From UBA7703 sp963667195 (GTDB lineage: Bacteria; Bacillota; Clostridia; Christensenellales; CAG-138): a stretch of DNA of 64,000 nucleotides. The notes beneath the pieces were generated by a model that was not told where the DNA came from, did no database searches, and saw only the letters and a program-made list of their open reading frames with translations. Position numbers and translations under genes: made by a program. The DNA is taken from assembly GCA_963667195.1 (NCBI GenBank), contig OY762962.1, positions 434,001 to 498,000 on the forward strand. Direction: 5' to 3'. Below, one piece after another: positions 17,318 to 25,879 of the stretch. How positions within the stretch are numbered: the stretch's first letter is position 1; every line of letters starts with the position of its first letter.

Positions 17318-18016
17318 ATGAACAGGGTTATGACACGGATGAAGCAAGCTCTTCGCGGTCAGCTGACCAACATCCTGTTTCTGGTTTTAATCGTCGCAGC
17401 CGCGCTGACGATCTATTTTCTCTCCCGCGCCGAGGACGGCGGAGCCGCCGCGAGCACGCAGACCGTAACCCCCGCCGTTTCCGCGGCAACGGCAACCCCA
17501 TCGGATGCACAGCAGAAGAAGTCCGCTTCTCGCGGCGTACCGGAATCGGTCTTTACCACCTATCTTGCGACAACCGAGGCGTTCACCGCCGACAAAAGCC
17601 GGCATGGTTCGCGGGACTATACGCTGAGTTATGGCGAATCTCCGGAGGTCACCGCAACTCTCCGCTACGAAGTGCTGGAGGGCAACGTCTCCTCGGTGGA
17701 GATCGATGTGCCTCTGCCGGGAGAGTACAAGAAAAAGGGCAACACCAGCATCGAACAGTATCTCTATGAGAACGCAGGCAAGCAAACTGAGGCGATTTCG
17801 GATGCTCTTTCCGTGATATTGAGCGATCTGCTGCCCGCAAGCGACGCAGAAGACGAGCTTCAGCTCTCGTCCGTGCGCTATTGGGCGGAGCAGGCAATGC
17901 TGCTCAAAAAAGCGGGAGACGATTTTGAAGACACCCTCGGCGGCTACCACTTCCTCGCCTATCGCAGCGAAGAGGACAACCAGCAAACGCTGATCTGCAT
18001 TCTGTATTTGACATAG
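17318..18016 (+). CDS. Membrane-anchored extracytoplasmic protein of unknown function
   Basis: 232 residues. A basic N-terminus and one membrane helix (about 15-36, ILFLVLIVAAALTIYFL) are followed by an Ala/Thr/Ser-rich linker and an extracytoplasmic domain ending in a beta-rich region. I do not recognise the domain. ATG codons at 17318, 17330 and 17339 are all possible; AGGG before 17330 is too close to be decisive. A TATAAT lies at about 17273. It is followed by a terminator shared with the convergent oxidoreductase operon. Confidence 0.7.
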   Translation: MNRVMTRMKQALRGQLTNILFLVLIVAAALTIYFLSRAEDGGAAASTQTVTPAVSAATATPSDAQQKKSASRGVPESVFTTYLATTEAFTADKSRHGSRDYTLSYGESPEVTATLRYEVLEGNVSSVEIDVPLPGEYKKKGNTSIEQYLYENAGKQTEAISDALSVILSDLLPASDAEDELQLSSVRYWAEQAMLLKKAGDDFEDTLGGYHFLAYRSEEDNQQTLICILYLT

Positions 18017-18034
18017 CAGGCAATCGAATCAAAC

Positions 18035-18073
18035 ACAAAAAGCGCTTTCCTCGCGGATTGCGCTTTCTTTTTA
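18035..18073. terminator. Bidirectional terminator
   Basis: AAAGCGC and GCGCTTT arms with a 15-nt loop and T-rich sequence on both sides, between genes ending at 18016 (+) and 18105 (-). Confidence 0.75.
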
Positions 18074-18104
18074 TAAAGATTCGGAAATTCGGTTGATCAG
18101 TCGG

Positions 18105-18649
18105 TCACGACGCCGCCTTGAGAATGCTGGCGGCTCCGCGGCGCAGCGCCTCCTTGTTGAGGCTCACGAGGTTTGCTTTTGCGCCCGTAAAGAGATGCGA
18201 AAGCATCTTCTCCACCGTCTGCGGACGAACGCACTGCGTAACCTCGATGTACGCGCCGAGCATGACCATGTTGGCGGCTCTGGGGTTGCCCAGCTCCTGC
18301 GCGATGTCCAGGCACGGCACATAAAACGCTTCAATATCCCTGCGCGAAGCGGGAATCTCAACGATGCTGCTGTTGATGAACGCAAGCCCGCCCTTGACCA
18401 GCAGCGGCTCAAAGCGCAGAAGCGAGGGTTTGTTCATCACGATGATCTCCGTAGGCTCCTGCACGAGCGGGGAAACGATCGGCTCGCTGCTGAGCAGAAC
18501 CGAGCAGTATGCGGTGCCGCCGCGCACCTCCGGCCCGTAGCTGGGCAGCCAGTTGACGCTCAGGCCCTCCTGCATGCCCGCCTCGGCCAGCATCTTCCCC
18601 ATCGCCATAATGCCCTGTCCGCCAAAGCCCGAAAGAATGATTTCGTGCG

Positions 18650-18653
<4 letters not shown>
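18105..18653 (-). CDS. vorC: 2-oxoacid:ferredoxin oxidoreductase, gamma subunit
   Basis: 182-residue gamma subunit of a pyruvate/2-oxoglutarate/2-ketoisovalerate:ferredoxin oxidoreductase. The N-terminal SGFGGQGIMAMGK is the gamma-subunit signature and YGPEVRGGTA is conserved. The complex oxidatively decarboxylates a 2-oxoacid to an acyl-CoA and reduces ferredoxin. ATG 18653 has AGGAGG upstream and overlaps the beta-subunit stop codon by 4 nt, indicating translational coupling. It is the last gene of the operon. Confidence 0.88.
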
Positions 18654-19411
<758 letters not shown>

Positions 19412-19415
19412 ATGC

Positions 19416-20480
19416 TCACTCACCTTCCAGCGCACGAAGCGCGGTCTGAACGAGTTCCGCAGGCGTCGGGAAGGTGCCGCCGCCCGTGCCGAAGAAGCGG
19501 ATGAGTTTTGTGCCGTTCAGCGCGATTCTCACGTCGTCAATCATCTGCCCCATGCTCATCTCCGCGCAAACGACGGCCTTCACGCCGTTACGGTTCGCGC
19601 AGGCGTAGAGCTCCCGTTCAGGAAACGGCCAGAGCGAGATCGGGCGGAACACGCCCGCCTTCACGCCGCTTTCGCGGAGCTTGAGCGCCGCCGCATGGCA
19701 GATGCGCGCCGTGGTGCCGTAAGCTACAAACAGCACCTCCGCGTCGTCGGTATAGAGTTCTTCATTTCGCACCTCGTTTTTCGAGATCGCGTCATATTTC
19801 TGTTGCAGGCGGATGTTGTGCTCCGAGCAATCCTTGGGATCGATGAAGAGCGAATTGATGATGTTGTGTTCGCGTTCGCCCTTTGTACCGTCGGTAGCCC
19901 AGCTCTTCTTCGGCAGCTTGCGCGCCTTGGGCTTCTTCCACTCCACGGCCTCCATCATTTGACCAATCATGCCGTCCGCGAGGATCATCACGGGAATGCG
20001 ATATTGATCCGCGATGTCAAACGCCTCCTGCGCAAGATCGGTCATCTCCTGCACCGTCGCGGGCGCGAGGACAACCGTGCGATAGTCCCCGTTTCCGCCG
20101 CCGCGCGTCGCCTGAAAATAGTCCGACTGCGCGGGCGCGATGCTGCCTAAGCCCGGGCCGCCGCGCATCATGTTCACGATGACCACGGGAAGCTCCGCTC
20201 CGGCAAGATAGGAGATGCCCTCCTGCTTGAGGCTGATGCCCGGCGAAGAGGAGGACGTCATGACCCGCGCGCCGCAGCCTGCCGCGCCGTAGGTCATGTT
20301 GATCGCCGCAACTTCGCTCTCGGCTTGCAAAAATACGCCGCCATGCTCCGGCATGTGCCGCGCGAAATATTCGGGGATCTCGTTCTGCGGGGTAATCGGG
20401 TAGCCAAAGAAATAGCGGCAGCCCGCGCGGATGGCGGCCTCCGCCACCGCTTCGTTGCCCTTCCAGAGTTCCTTTGCCAC
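19416..20480 (-). CDS. vorB: 2-oxoacid:ferredoxin oxidoreductase, alpha subunit (VorB-like)
   Basis: 354-residue alpha subunit. WKGNEAVAEAAIRAGCRYFFGYPITPQNEI is the conserved opening of VorB/KorA proteins, and SSSSPGISLKQEGISYLAG plus RGGPGLGSIAPAQSDYFQ match the family closely. GTG start at 20480 with GAGGAATC just upstream; it begins 6 nt after the ferredoxin-like subunit gene. By resemblance it is nearest the enzymes annotated as 3-methyl-2-oxobutanoate dehydrogenase VorB; 2-oxoglutarate is the main alternative substrate. Confidence 0.9.
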   Translation of the reverse strand: MAKELWKGNEAVAEAAIRAGCRYFFGYPITPQNEIPEYFARHMPEHGGVFLQAESEVAAINMTYGAAGCGARVMTSSSSPGISLKQEGISYLAGAELPVVIVNMMRGGPGLGSIAPAQSDYFQATRGGGNGDYRTVVLAPATVQEMTDLAQEAFDIADQYRIPVMILADGMIGQMMEAVEWKKPKARKLPKKSWATDGTKGEREHNIINSLFIDPKDCSEHNIRLQQKYDAISKNEVRNEELYTDDAEVLFVAYGTTARICHAAALKLRESGVKAGVFRPISLWPFPERELYACANRNGVKAVVCAEMSMGQMIDDVRIALNGTKLIRFFGTGGGTFPTPAELVQTALRALEGE

Positions 20481-20486
20481 GATTCC

Positions 20487-20705
20487 TCAGCCCCTTTCCA
20501 CGGTGATCACGCTGTCCGGGCACATCCGCGCGCAGCTTGCGCAGCCCGTGCACTCTTCCATGCGCTCCACCGTCGCAGGATGGTAGCCCTTTGCGTTCGT
20601 CGCCGCGCTGAGCACGATGATGTGCTTCGGGCAGACATACAGGCACAGCTCGCAACCCTTGCAGCGTTCCTCACGAAACGAAACCTTACCCGGCAAACGG
20701 ATCAC
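20487..20705 (-). CDS. vorD: Ferredoxin-like delta subunit of the 2-oxoacid oxidoreductase
   Basis: 72-residue electron-transfer subunit with two [4Fe-4S] motifs, CKGCELCLYVCP and CTGCASCARMCP. It carries electrons from the TPP centre to free ferredoxin. GTG start at 20705, with GGAAAAGGG directly upstream. First of the four oxidoreductase subunits, 18 nt after the P-loop ATPase gene. Confidence 0.92.
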   Translation of the reverse strand: MIRLPGKVSFREERCKGCELCLYVCPKHIIVLSAATNAKGYHPATVERMEECTGCASCARMCPDSVITVERG

Positions 20706-20723
20706 CCCTTTTCCAATATTTCG

Positions 20724-21386
20724 TCAAACTAAAACTTCCCACGGCTTTTTCATATAGAGATGCATCTCGAAGCACAGCGCGTTCGGCAGCCGCAATCGAC
20801 CGGAGAACCGTTCTTCAAACGCGTGATATCGAACAGGAATTCCCGTTTTCTCCGAGAGCTCCTCCGTGAGCCGGATGCCGCGAAGCAAGTCTTCCTCGCT
20901 CGTCTCGTGGTCGAGATGCGTGTTATTCACGAGTCCCGTGATGGGCAGCCGCGCGCTGTACGCAATCTCCCGCAGGTACGCTTCCGCTTTTTCCGGCGTG
21001 TTCGTCTCCGGGCGGTTGAAGTTTACGATGCAAAGCAGCTCATGCTCAATCGTCTTGATCTTCTGCGAAAAGCGACCCAGCGCTTGCGCGCCGACCGCGT
21101 CCCCGCCGACATCCATCACGCCGCAGACGCCCGGCTCAAAGAGCGCATACACCTCCGGGTTGATGGCGGGCAGGTCGGAATCCGCTCCCTTGGACGCAAT
21201 CAGGCGAATGCCCTGCTGCGCCAGCTCGTCCTTGCGCTCTCGAGAACAGAAATAGGGGTTCACGATATCGAGATCCGCCAGCATGACCTCGTTTCCCTCG
21301 CGCGCGAGGCGAAAGGCGAGATTCACCGCAAACTCCGTCTTTCCGCTGCCGTAGTGACCGGTTACGATGATCAGATGATTCGACAT
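20724..21386 (-). CDS. P-loop ATPase (MinD/CobQ-like)
   Basis: 220-residue cytoplasmic NTPase. GHYGSGKTE is the deviant Walker A of the SIMIBI class, and LADLDIVNPYFCSR is a MinD-like switch region; CIVNFNRPET and GLVNNTHLDHET follow. It is found beside 2-oxoacid oxidoreductase and kinase genes in some Clostridia, but no role is established. ATG 21386 has GGAGAAG 8 nt upstream. Position between butyrate kinase and the oxidoreductase makes a service role (assembly or cofactor delivery) possible; this is inference. Confidence 0.75.
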   Translation of the reverse strand: MSNHLIIVTGHYGSGKTEFAVNLAFRLAREGNEVMLADLDIVNPYFCSRERKDELAQQGIRLIASKGADSDLPAINPEVYALFEPGVCGVMDVGGDAVGAQALGRFSQKIKTIEHELLCIVNFNRPETNTPEKAEAYLREIAYSARLPITGLVNNTHLDHETSEEDLLRGIRLTEELSEKTGIPVRYHAFEERFSGRLRLPNALCFEMHLYMKKPWEVLV

Positions 21387-21428
21387 GCTTTTCTTCTCCA
21401 AAGCGCAATCACGTTGATCGCGATAAGT

Positions 21429-22496
21429 TCAATATTCGAGCGCCTGTTCCTGTCCCAGCAACACCCTGAGCGCCGCGGCGCAGAGCGCCTGCTGCTCGTC
21501 CTCACCCGGCATCACGACGATTTCCGCAAGAAAGCGCGTGCGTTCCGCAATCCAGCCCGTGAACATCTTGTCCCGCGCAAACCCGCCGGTAAGGATGATC
21601 GCGTCCACCTTTCCGCGCAACACCGCGGCACAGGCGCCGATCTCCTTTGCGACCTGATACGCCATGCCCTCGTAGACGAGTCGCGCCTTTTCGTCTCCGC
21701 TCTCGGCTCTGCGGCTGATCTCTTTTCCGTCGTCCGTGCCAAGATAGCCGTACAATCCGCCCTGCGTGTTCAGCTGCCGTAGCAGCGCAGTTGCGGAACA
21801 CTGCTCCCGCTCCATGAGCCGCAACGCGGCATTCGTCGGGAGGCCTCCGCAGCGCTGCGCGCTATACGGACCTTCTCCGCCGAGGCCGTCGTTGACGTCG
21901 ATCACGCGGCCTTTTTCGTGCGCGCCGACCGTGACGCCGCCGCCGATATGCGCAATGATGAGGTTCACTTCGTCATATTTTAGCCCGCGTTCCGCGCAAA
22001 AACGACGCGCCTTCGCTTTCTGGTTCAGCGCGTGAAAAACGGATGTGCGGTTGATTTCAGGGTGTCCCGAGAGGCGAGCCAGCGGGCAGAGTTCGTCGGT
22101 CACGACCGAATCCGCGATGAACGCGGGAATGCCCAGCTTCCGCCCGATGGAGTCCGCGAGCATCGCGCCCATATTGGAGGCGTGGTCGCCATACTTCGCG
22201 CTGCGAAGGTCGGCAAGCATCCGCTCGTTGACCGCGTAAACACCGCCGGGAATCGGATGCAGGAGTCCCCCGCGGCCCACGACGGCATCGAGCGAGTCCA
22301 TCTCAACGCCATGTGTCGCCATGGAATTGAGGATATGCTTCATGCGAAACTCGATTGCGCCCGCGGGGTCTGCCGAGTAGGCAATCGCGCTGCCGTTGTG
22401 CTCAATCGTCTCCTCAAATAAGGGCGTTTCGCGCTCGTAAACCGCGAGTTTCGTCGTAGACGAACCGGGATTGATCGCGAGAATTCGAAGATTCAT
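21429..22496 (-). CDS. buk: Butyrate kinase family protein
   Basis: 355-residue ASKHA kinase that converts butyryl or branched acyl phosphate plus ADP to the acid and ATP. AINPGSSTTKLAVYE is the phosphate-binding opening, VVGRGGLLHPIPGGVY and IIAHIGGGVTVGAH are butyrate-kinase signatures, and LTGGFARDKMF is the C-terminal adenosine region. Length is normal. ATG 22496 has AAAGGAAC upstream. First gene of the operon that continues into the ATPase and oxidoreductase; oxidation of 2-oxoacids to acyl-CoA and then acyl phosphate would give ATP, but no phosphotransacylase gene is in the window. Confidence 0.93.
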   Translation of the reverse strand: MNLRILAINPGSSTTKLAVYERETPLFEETIEHNGSAIAYSADPAGAIEFRMKHILNSMATHGVEMDSLDAVVGRGGLLHPIPGGVYAVNERMLADLRSAKYGDHASNMGAMLADSIGRKLGIPAFIADSVVTDELCPLARLSGHPEINRTSVFHALNQKAKARRFCAERGLKYDEVNLIIAHIGGGVTVGAHEKGRVIDVNDGLGGEGPYSAQRCGGLPTNAALRLMEREQCSATALLRQLNTQGGLYGYLGTDDGKEISRRAESGDEKARLVYEGMAYQVAKEIGACAAVLRGKVDAIILTGGFARDKMFTGWIAERTRFLAEIVVMPGEDEQQALCAAALRVLLGQEQALEY

Positions 22497-22601
22497 CTCT
22501 CGATTGTTCCTTTCGTTTGCCGCTGATCGGATGGAAAAGCCGGATAAGCTCCGCGTTGTGATCTGCCGGAAGTGATGGTATGTAGGATCGTGTTGTACGA
22601 T

Positions 22602-22703
22602 GTATGATGCTTTGATACGACATCATACTACTAAATCATTTGTATGATGTCAAGGCGGAACAGGCCCTATCTCTTGTAAGACGAAAATATATGATGTATG
22701 ATG
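22602..22703. promoter_or_regulatory. Operator region with four GTATGATG octamers
   Basis: GTATGATG occurs at 22602-22609, 22642-22649 and 22696-22703, and inverted (CATCATAC) at 22621-22628. The spacing between the first three centres is 19 and 21 bp. They lie between the divergent butyrate kinase operon and the GntR gene, so the GntR protein is the obvious candidate binder. Confidence 0.6.
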
Positions 22704-22776
22704 TGTGCAACCATTTTATAGTCGCCTTTGACTCCCGCAATCTCACGTATTATCCTCACAAAAGAAGGTGTGTTAC

Positions 22777-23469
22777 ATGTCCGGCGAAAGCAAAAGCCTC
22801 TCCGAACGCACAGCAACCGAACTGTATAACATGATCGTGCTGCAAAAGAAGTTCTCCGCGGGCGAGAAGCTGCCCAACGAAAACGAGCTTTCGCAGAGCC
22901 TCGGCGTGAGCCGCACGACGCTGCGCGAGGCGGTGCATTACCTGATTGCGCAGGGAATTTTAAGCGTACAGCGCGGGCGCGGCACGTTTATCAGCGAGGA
23001 TTTGTCCTTGTTCCACAAATACGACATGGGCGCGCTGAGCCACACGCGGCTGGCCGACATGTACGAAATTCGCCTGATGTTTGAACCGCAGTGCATGATG
23101 CTCGCCTGCCTTCGCGCGACGGACGAGGAGCTGAGCGGCATCTTTGAGCAGGCGCAGCTGGTGGAAGAGCTCGTTCGATCGGACGGCAACTGGCCGGACG
23201 AGGATCAGCGCTTTCACGAGATGATCGCCGCGGCCTCGCACAACGAGTTCATCATTCGCATGTTTCCGATCATCAACGCCGCGGTCAACGAGGCCATGGA
23301 GATGACGGACAACATTGAGGGCCTCAAGAACATCGTGATCTACGACAACCGCGATATGGTCGGTTTTCTCCGCTTGCGGGATGCCGCGGGCGCCAAGAGC
23401 GCCATGAACATCCACATCCGGCATGTGATCAACGCGCTTGGGCTTTCTGTTCGCGCCGTGATCGGCTAA
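22777..23469 (+). CDS. GntR/FadR-family transcriptional regulator
   Basis: 230-residue DNA-binding regulator. The N-terminal winged helix is typical: LPNENELSQSLGVSRTTLREA is the recognition helix, and the wing is VQRGRGTFI. The C-terminal all-helical FCD domain (residues about 90-225, with EIRLMFEP and the metal-ligand-type histidines in HEMIAAASHNE and NIHIRHV) binds a small acid in relatives. ATG 22777 has GAAGGTG upstream. Divergent from the butyrate kinase/oxidoreductase operon with repeated octamers between, so it probably controls that operon in response to an acyl or keto acid. Confidence 0.9.
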   Translation: MSGESKSLSERTATELYNMIVLQKKFSAGEKLPNENELSQSLGVSRTTLREAVHYLIAQGILSVQRGRGTFISEDLSLFHKYDMGALSHTRLADMYEIRLMFEPQCMMLACLRATDEELSGIFEQAQLVEELVRSDGNWPDEDQRFHEMIAAASHNEFIIRMFPIINAAVNEAMEMTDNIEGLKNIVIYDNRDMVGFLRLRDAAGAKSAMNIHIRHVINALGLSVRAVIG

Positions 23470-23586
23470 ATTGTGCTCATTTTCTCTTTTCCATAAATGA
23501 TTTTCGGTTCGAATTGTGAGTTAGTCATAAACCGATTGAATTGAATGCGTTATACTATAATCACAACAGAGAAAGGGGTAACATAT

Positions 23587-24009
23587 ATGAACATAGATTA
23601 TCAAACCTCAGCCTATTCCACAGGTGGACGGGACGGACATGTCCGTGTTGAGAATAGCCCGATCGATTTTGAGATGGCGCTGCCTGCGGGCCTCGGCGGC
23701 AAGAAACTGGATGGCGTCAACCCGGAGCAGCTCTTTGCGGCTGGGTACGCGGCCTGCTTTGGAAGCGCATTGCAGCATGTGATCCGTGTGCGCAGGTTGA
23801 ATCTGCCCGCGCCAGACGTGCAGGCGACCGTCGGCATCGGCCGCAACGAGGCAAGAAACTTCCAGCTGGAGGTTCACCTGCTCGCCATCATCGACACCGA
23901 CGATGCGGCGCTTGCCGAGAGCATCACGCAGGAAGCGCATCAGGTTTGCCCCTATTCGCACGCGACGCGCGGCAACATCACGGTCACGCTGGAGAGCCGC
24001 ACGCGGTAA
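23587..24009 (+). CDS. Ohr/OsmC-family peroxide resistance protein
   Basis: 140-residue thiol peroxidase that reduces organic hydroperoxides. The two catalytic cysteines are in AAGYAACFGSAL and HQVCPYSHATRGN, and the pattern LDGVNPEQLFAAGYAAC is typical of the Ohr branch. Length is normal. ATG 23587 has AAAGGGG 7 nt upstream. A good -10 (TATAAT, 23556-23561) precedes it, without a well-spaced -35. No OhrR gene is adjacent. It ends at a hairpin shared with the convergent LRR gene. Confidence 0.92.
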   Translation: MNIDYQTSAYSTGGRDGHVRVENSPIDFEMALPAGLGGKKLDGVNPEQLFAAGYAACFGSALQHVIRVRRLNLPAPDVQATVGIGRNEARNFQLEVHLLAIIDTDDAALAESITQEAHQVCPYSHATRGNITVTLESRTR

Positions 24010-24033
24010 GCGAAGAACAGAAAAATTACCATC

Positions 24034-24066
24034 AAAAAAGGAGCTGTCCAAATTCGGACAGCCCCT
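24034..24066. terminator. Terminator between ohr and the LRR lipoprotein gene
   Basis: GGAGCTGTCC and GGACAGCCCC form a 10-bp stem with one mismatch and a 6-nt loop. The minus strand has six T after it; the plus strand is T-rich. Confidence 0.8.
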
Positions 24067-24100
24067 TGCTTCTTTCTTAATACCTTCTTGCGCGATTTGC

Positions 24101-25879
24101 TTAACCGGCGGGCTTCGGCGTAGGGGTTCCCTCAGGCGTTGCCGAAGGATCGATGCTCGCGGAAGGCTCCGACGTCGGCGTCACTTCCGGCTCCGCAAGC
24201 CCGCTTGCAATCTCAAACTCGTGGTAGAGATCCGCTTTGCGCCAATCCCCTGCGATCGGGTTGGAGCCGCGGGAAACGATTTCGCAATCCGGCAGCGCTT
24301 CGGCAAGCTTCGCGACGAGATCGCGCGAAATCTTGTTGTTGCCGAGAATGTAGAGCAGCTTGAGCTGCTTCATTCCGCTGAGCATGGTGATATCGGTGAT
24401 TCCCGTACGCGCGGCGTTGAGGTGCGTGAGCTTCGTCAGCCCCGCAAGCGGCGATTGATCCGCAATCGGGTTTGAGTAGATCTCAAGGTACTCCAGCTCG
24501 GTGAGTCCCGCAAGCGCGGAGATATCCGTAACCTTGTTCCCGCCGAAGCAGAGCAGGCGGAGTTTCGGCATGTTCTTCACAAACGAGATGTCGGTGAGCT
24601 TATTACCGGACAGGTCGAGATACACAAGATCGGTACAATAGGCGAGCCCCGCGACATCCGCGTCCTCAAGCCTGGTGTTGCCGTCCTTGGTAAACGTTGC
24701 AGCGTTGTTGGGGAACTCCTCGCGGTTCTGCGTGGTGAAGGCCACGATATCCGTGCGGATCTGCCATGCGCCAACCTGCACGAGCCAGATGAACTTCACC
24801 GCAGGGAACTGCGTTTGCAGCTGCACCATCTGCTCGTTGGTCAGCCCCGTTCCGCTCATGTCGCAGAGCGTAAGGTTTGGCATGTGGCTTAATCCCGCCG
24901 CAACCTCCTCCGCGCTCGTAAACGTCTGCCCCTGCAGGTTGAGCTCGGTGGTTTCGGGCGTGAGCTGCTGGCCAAAGAGTTGGAAGGAGAACTGGAACGT
25001 CACCAGCGGATAGCGCTCCTTGAGGGCGTCCATCGTCTCAAACGAAACCGTCTGTCCGGTGAGGTTGCAGCTCGTGAGGTTTTTAATCGAGGCGAGCGCG
25101 TCCACAAGCTTGGTGTCGTCCATCGTGGTGGCACCCGTCAAGTCCAGCTCGCTGACATCCGTGTTGACCTTCACGCCAAACAGATCGATCGTGCGCAGGA
25201 ACGTGATGTTCGGGTAGCGCGCTTCCAACGCCGCGCCGTCCTCCGCGCCGATGTTGGTATCGGTGATGTCCACCGACGTGAGCTCTGGCAGGTAGTAGAT
25301 GTTTTGCATCAGCGCCTGCGCATCCAGCGTCCTGCCGGAGAGATCCAGCGTGGTGTCGGTGTTGAGCAGCGTCACGTCGTCGATGGTCACCTGCCACGTA
25401 AAGGCGATGTCCTGCCGCTCAAGGCTCTTGCTCATGAGCGCGTCATAACACGTGCAGCTCTTGGCGTCCACGGTGGTCAGGTTCGGAAAATACCGGAGCA
25501 AATCCAGCGAAGCCGCATCCGTTGTCGCGGGCAGCGCAAGCTGGGTCACCTGATTGTCATAGCGCTGATCCATGATCGGCACGCTCCAGTGGATGCTGCA
25601 ATTCGGCAGCGCATTTTGCAGCGCTAGATACTCGTCCACCGTGATGACGGCTTTCCGAATGTCGAGCTCCTGAAGGTTTTCATACTTCACGAGGTCTTTT
25701 GCGTCAATCTTCGTCGCGTCGTCGATGGTCAGCGTGGTGGCCGAGCGGTCTTTGAGTAGCCCGCAGCCAAACATCGTCAGCATCAGCGCGAGCACTAGCA
25801 GCGCGGAGAGTATGCCGCGAAGTCGGATTTTCTTTTGCGCGCGTTCAGTTGACGCGCTGGTATAAACGGTATGTGTCAT
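24101..25879 (-). CDS. Leucine-rich-repeat lipoprotein
   Basis: 592-residue surface protein. A basic N-terminus and hydrophobic stretch end in a lipobox (LTMFGC), predicting lipid anchoring. Most of the protein is degenerate repeats with DLSGRTLDAQ, DLTGATTMDD and LNLQGQTFTSAE motifs, and the last third has regular LRRs (YLDLSGNKLTDISF, LRLLCFGGNKVTDIS, LEYLEIYSNPIAD). A Ser/Pro/Thr-rich tail (PTSEPSASIDPS) ends it. ATG 25879 has AAGGAC upstream and overlaps the preceding glycosyltransferase gene by 35 nt, so the two are coupled. Ligand unknown. Confidence 0.85.
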   Translation of the reverse strand: MTHTVYTSASTERAQKKIRLRGILSALLVLALMLTMFGCGLLKDRSATTLTIDDATKIDAKDLVKYENLQELDIRKAVITVDEYLALQNALPNCSIHWSVPIMDQRYDNQVTQLALPATTDAASLDLLRYFPNLTTVDAKSCTCYDALMSKSLERQDIAFTWQVTIDDVTLLNTDTTLDLSGRTLDAQALMQNIYYLPELTSVDITDTNIGAEDGAALEARYPNITFLRTIDLFGVKVNTDVSELDLTGATTMDDTKLVDALASIKNLTSCNLTGQTVSFETMDALKERYPLVTFQFSFQLFGQQLTPETTELNLQGQTFTSAEEVAAGLSHMPNLTLCDMSGTGLTNEQMVQLQTQFPAVKFIWLVQVGAWQIRTDIVAFTTQNREEFPNNAATFTKDGNTRLEDADVAGLAYCTDLVYLDLSGNKLTDISFVKNMPKLRLLCFGGNKVTDISALAGLTELEYLEIYSNPIADQSPLAGLTKLTHLNAARTGITDITMLSGMKQLKLLYILGNNKISRDLVAKLAEALPDCEIVSRGSNPIAGDWRKADLYHEFEIASGLAEPEVTPTSEPSASIDPSATPEGTPTPKPAG

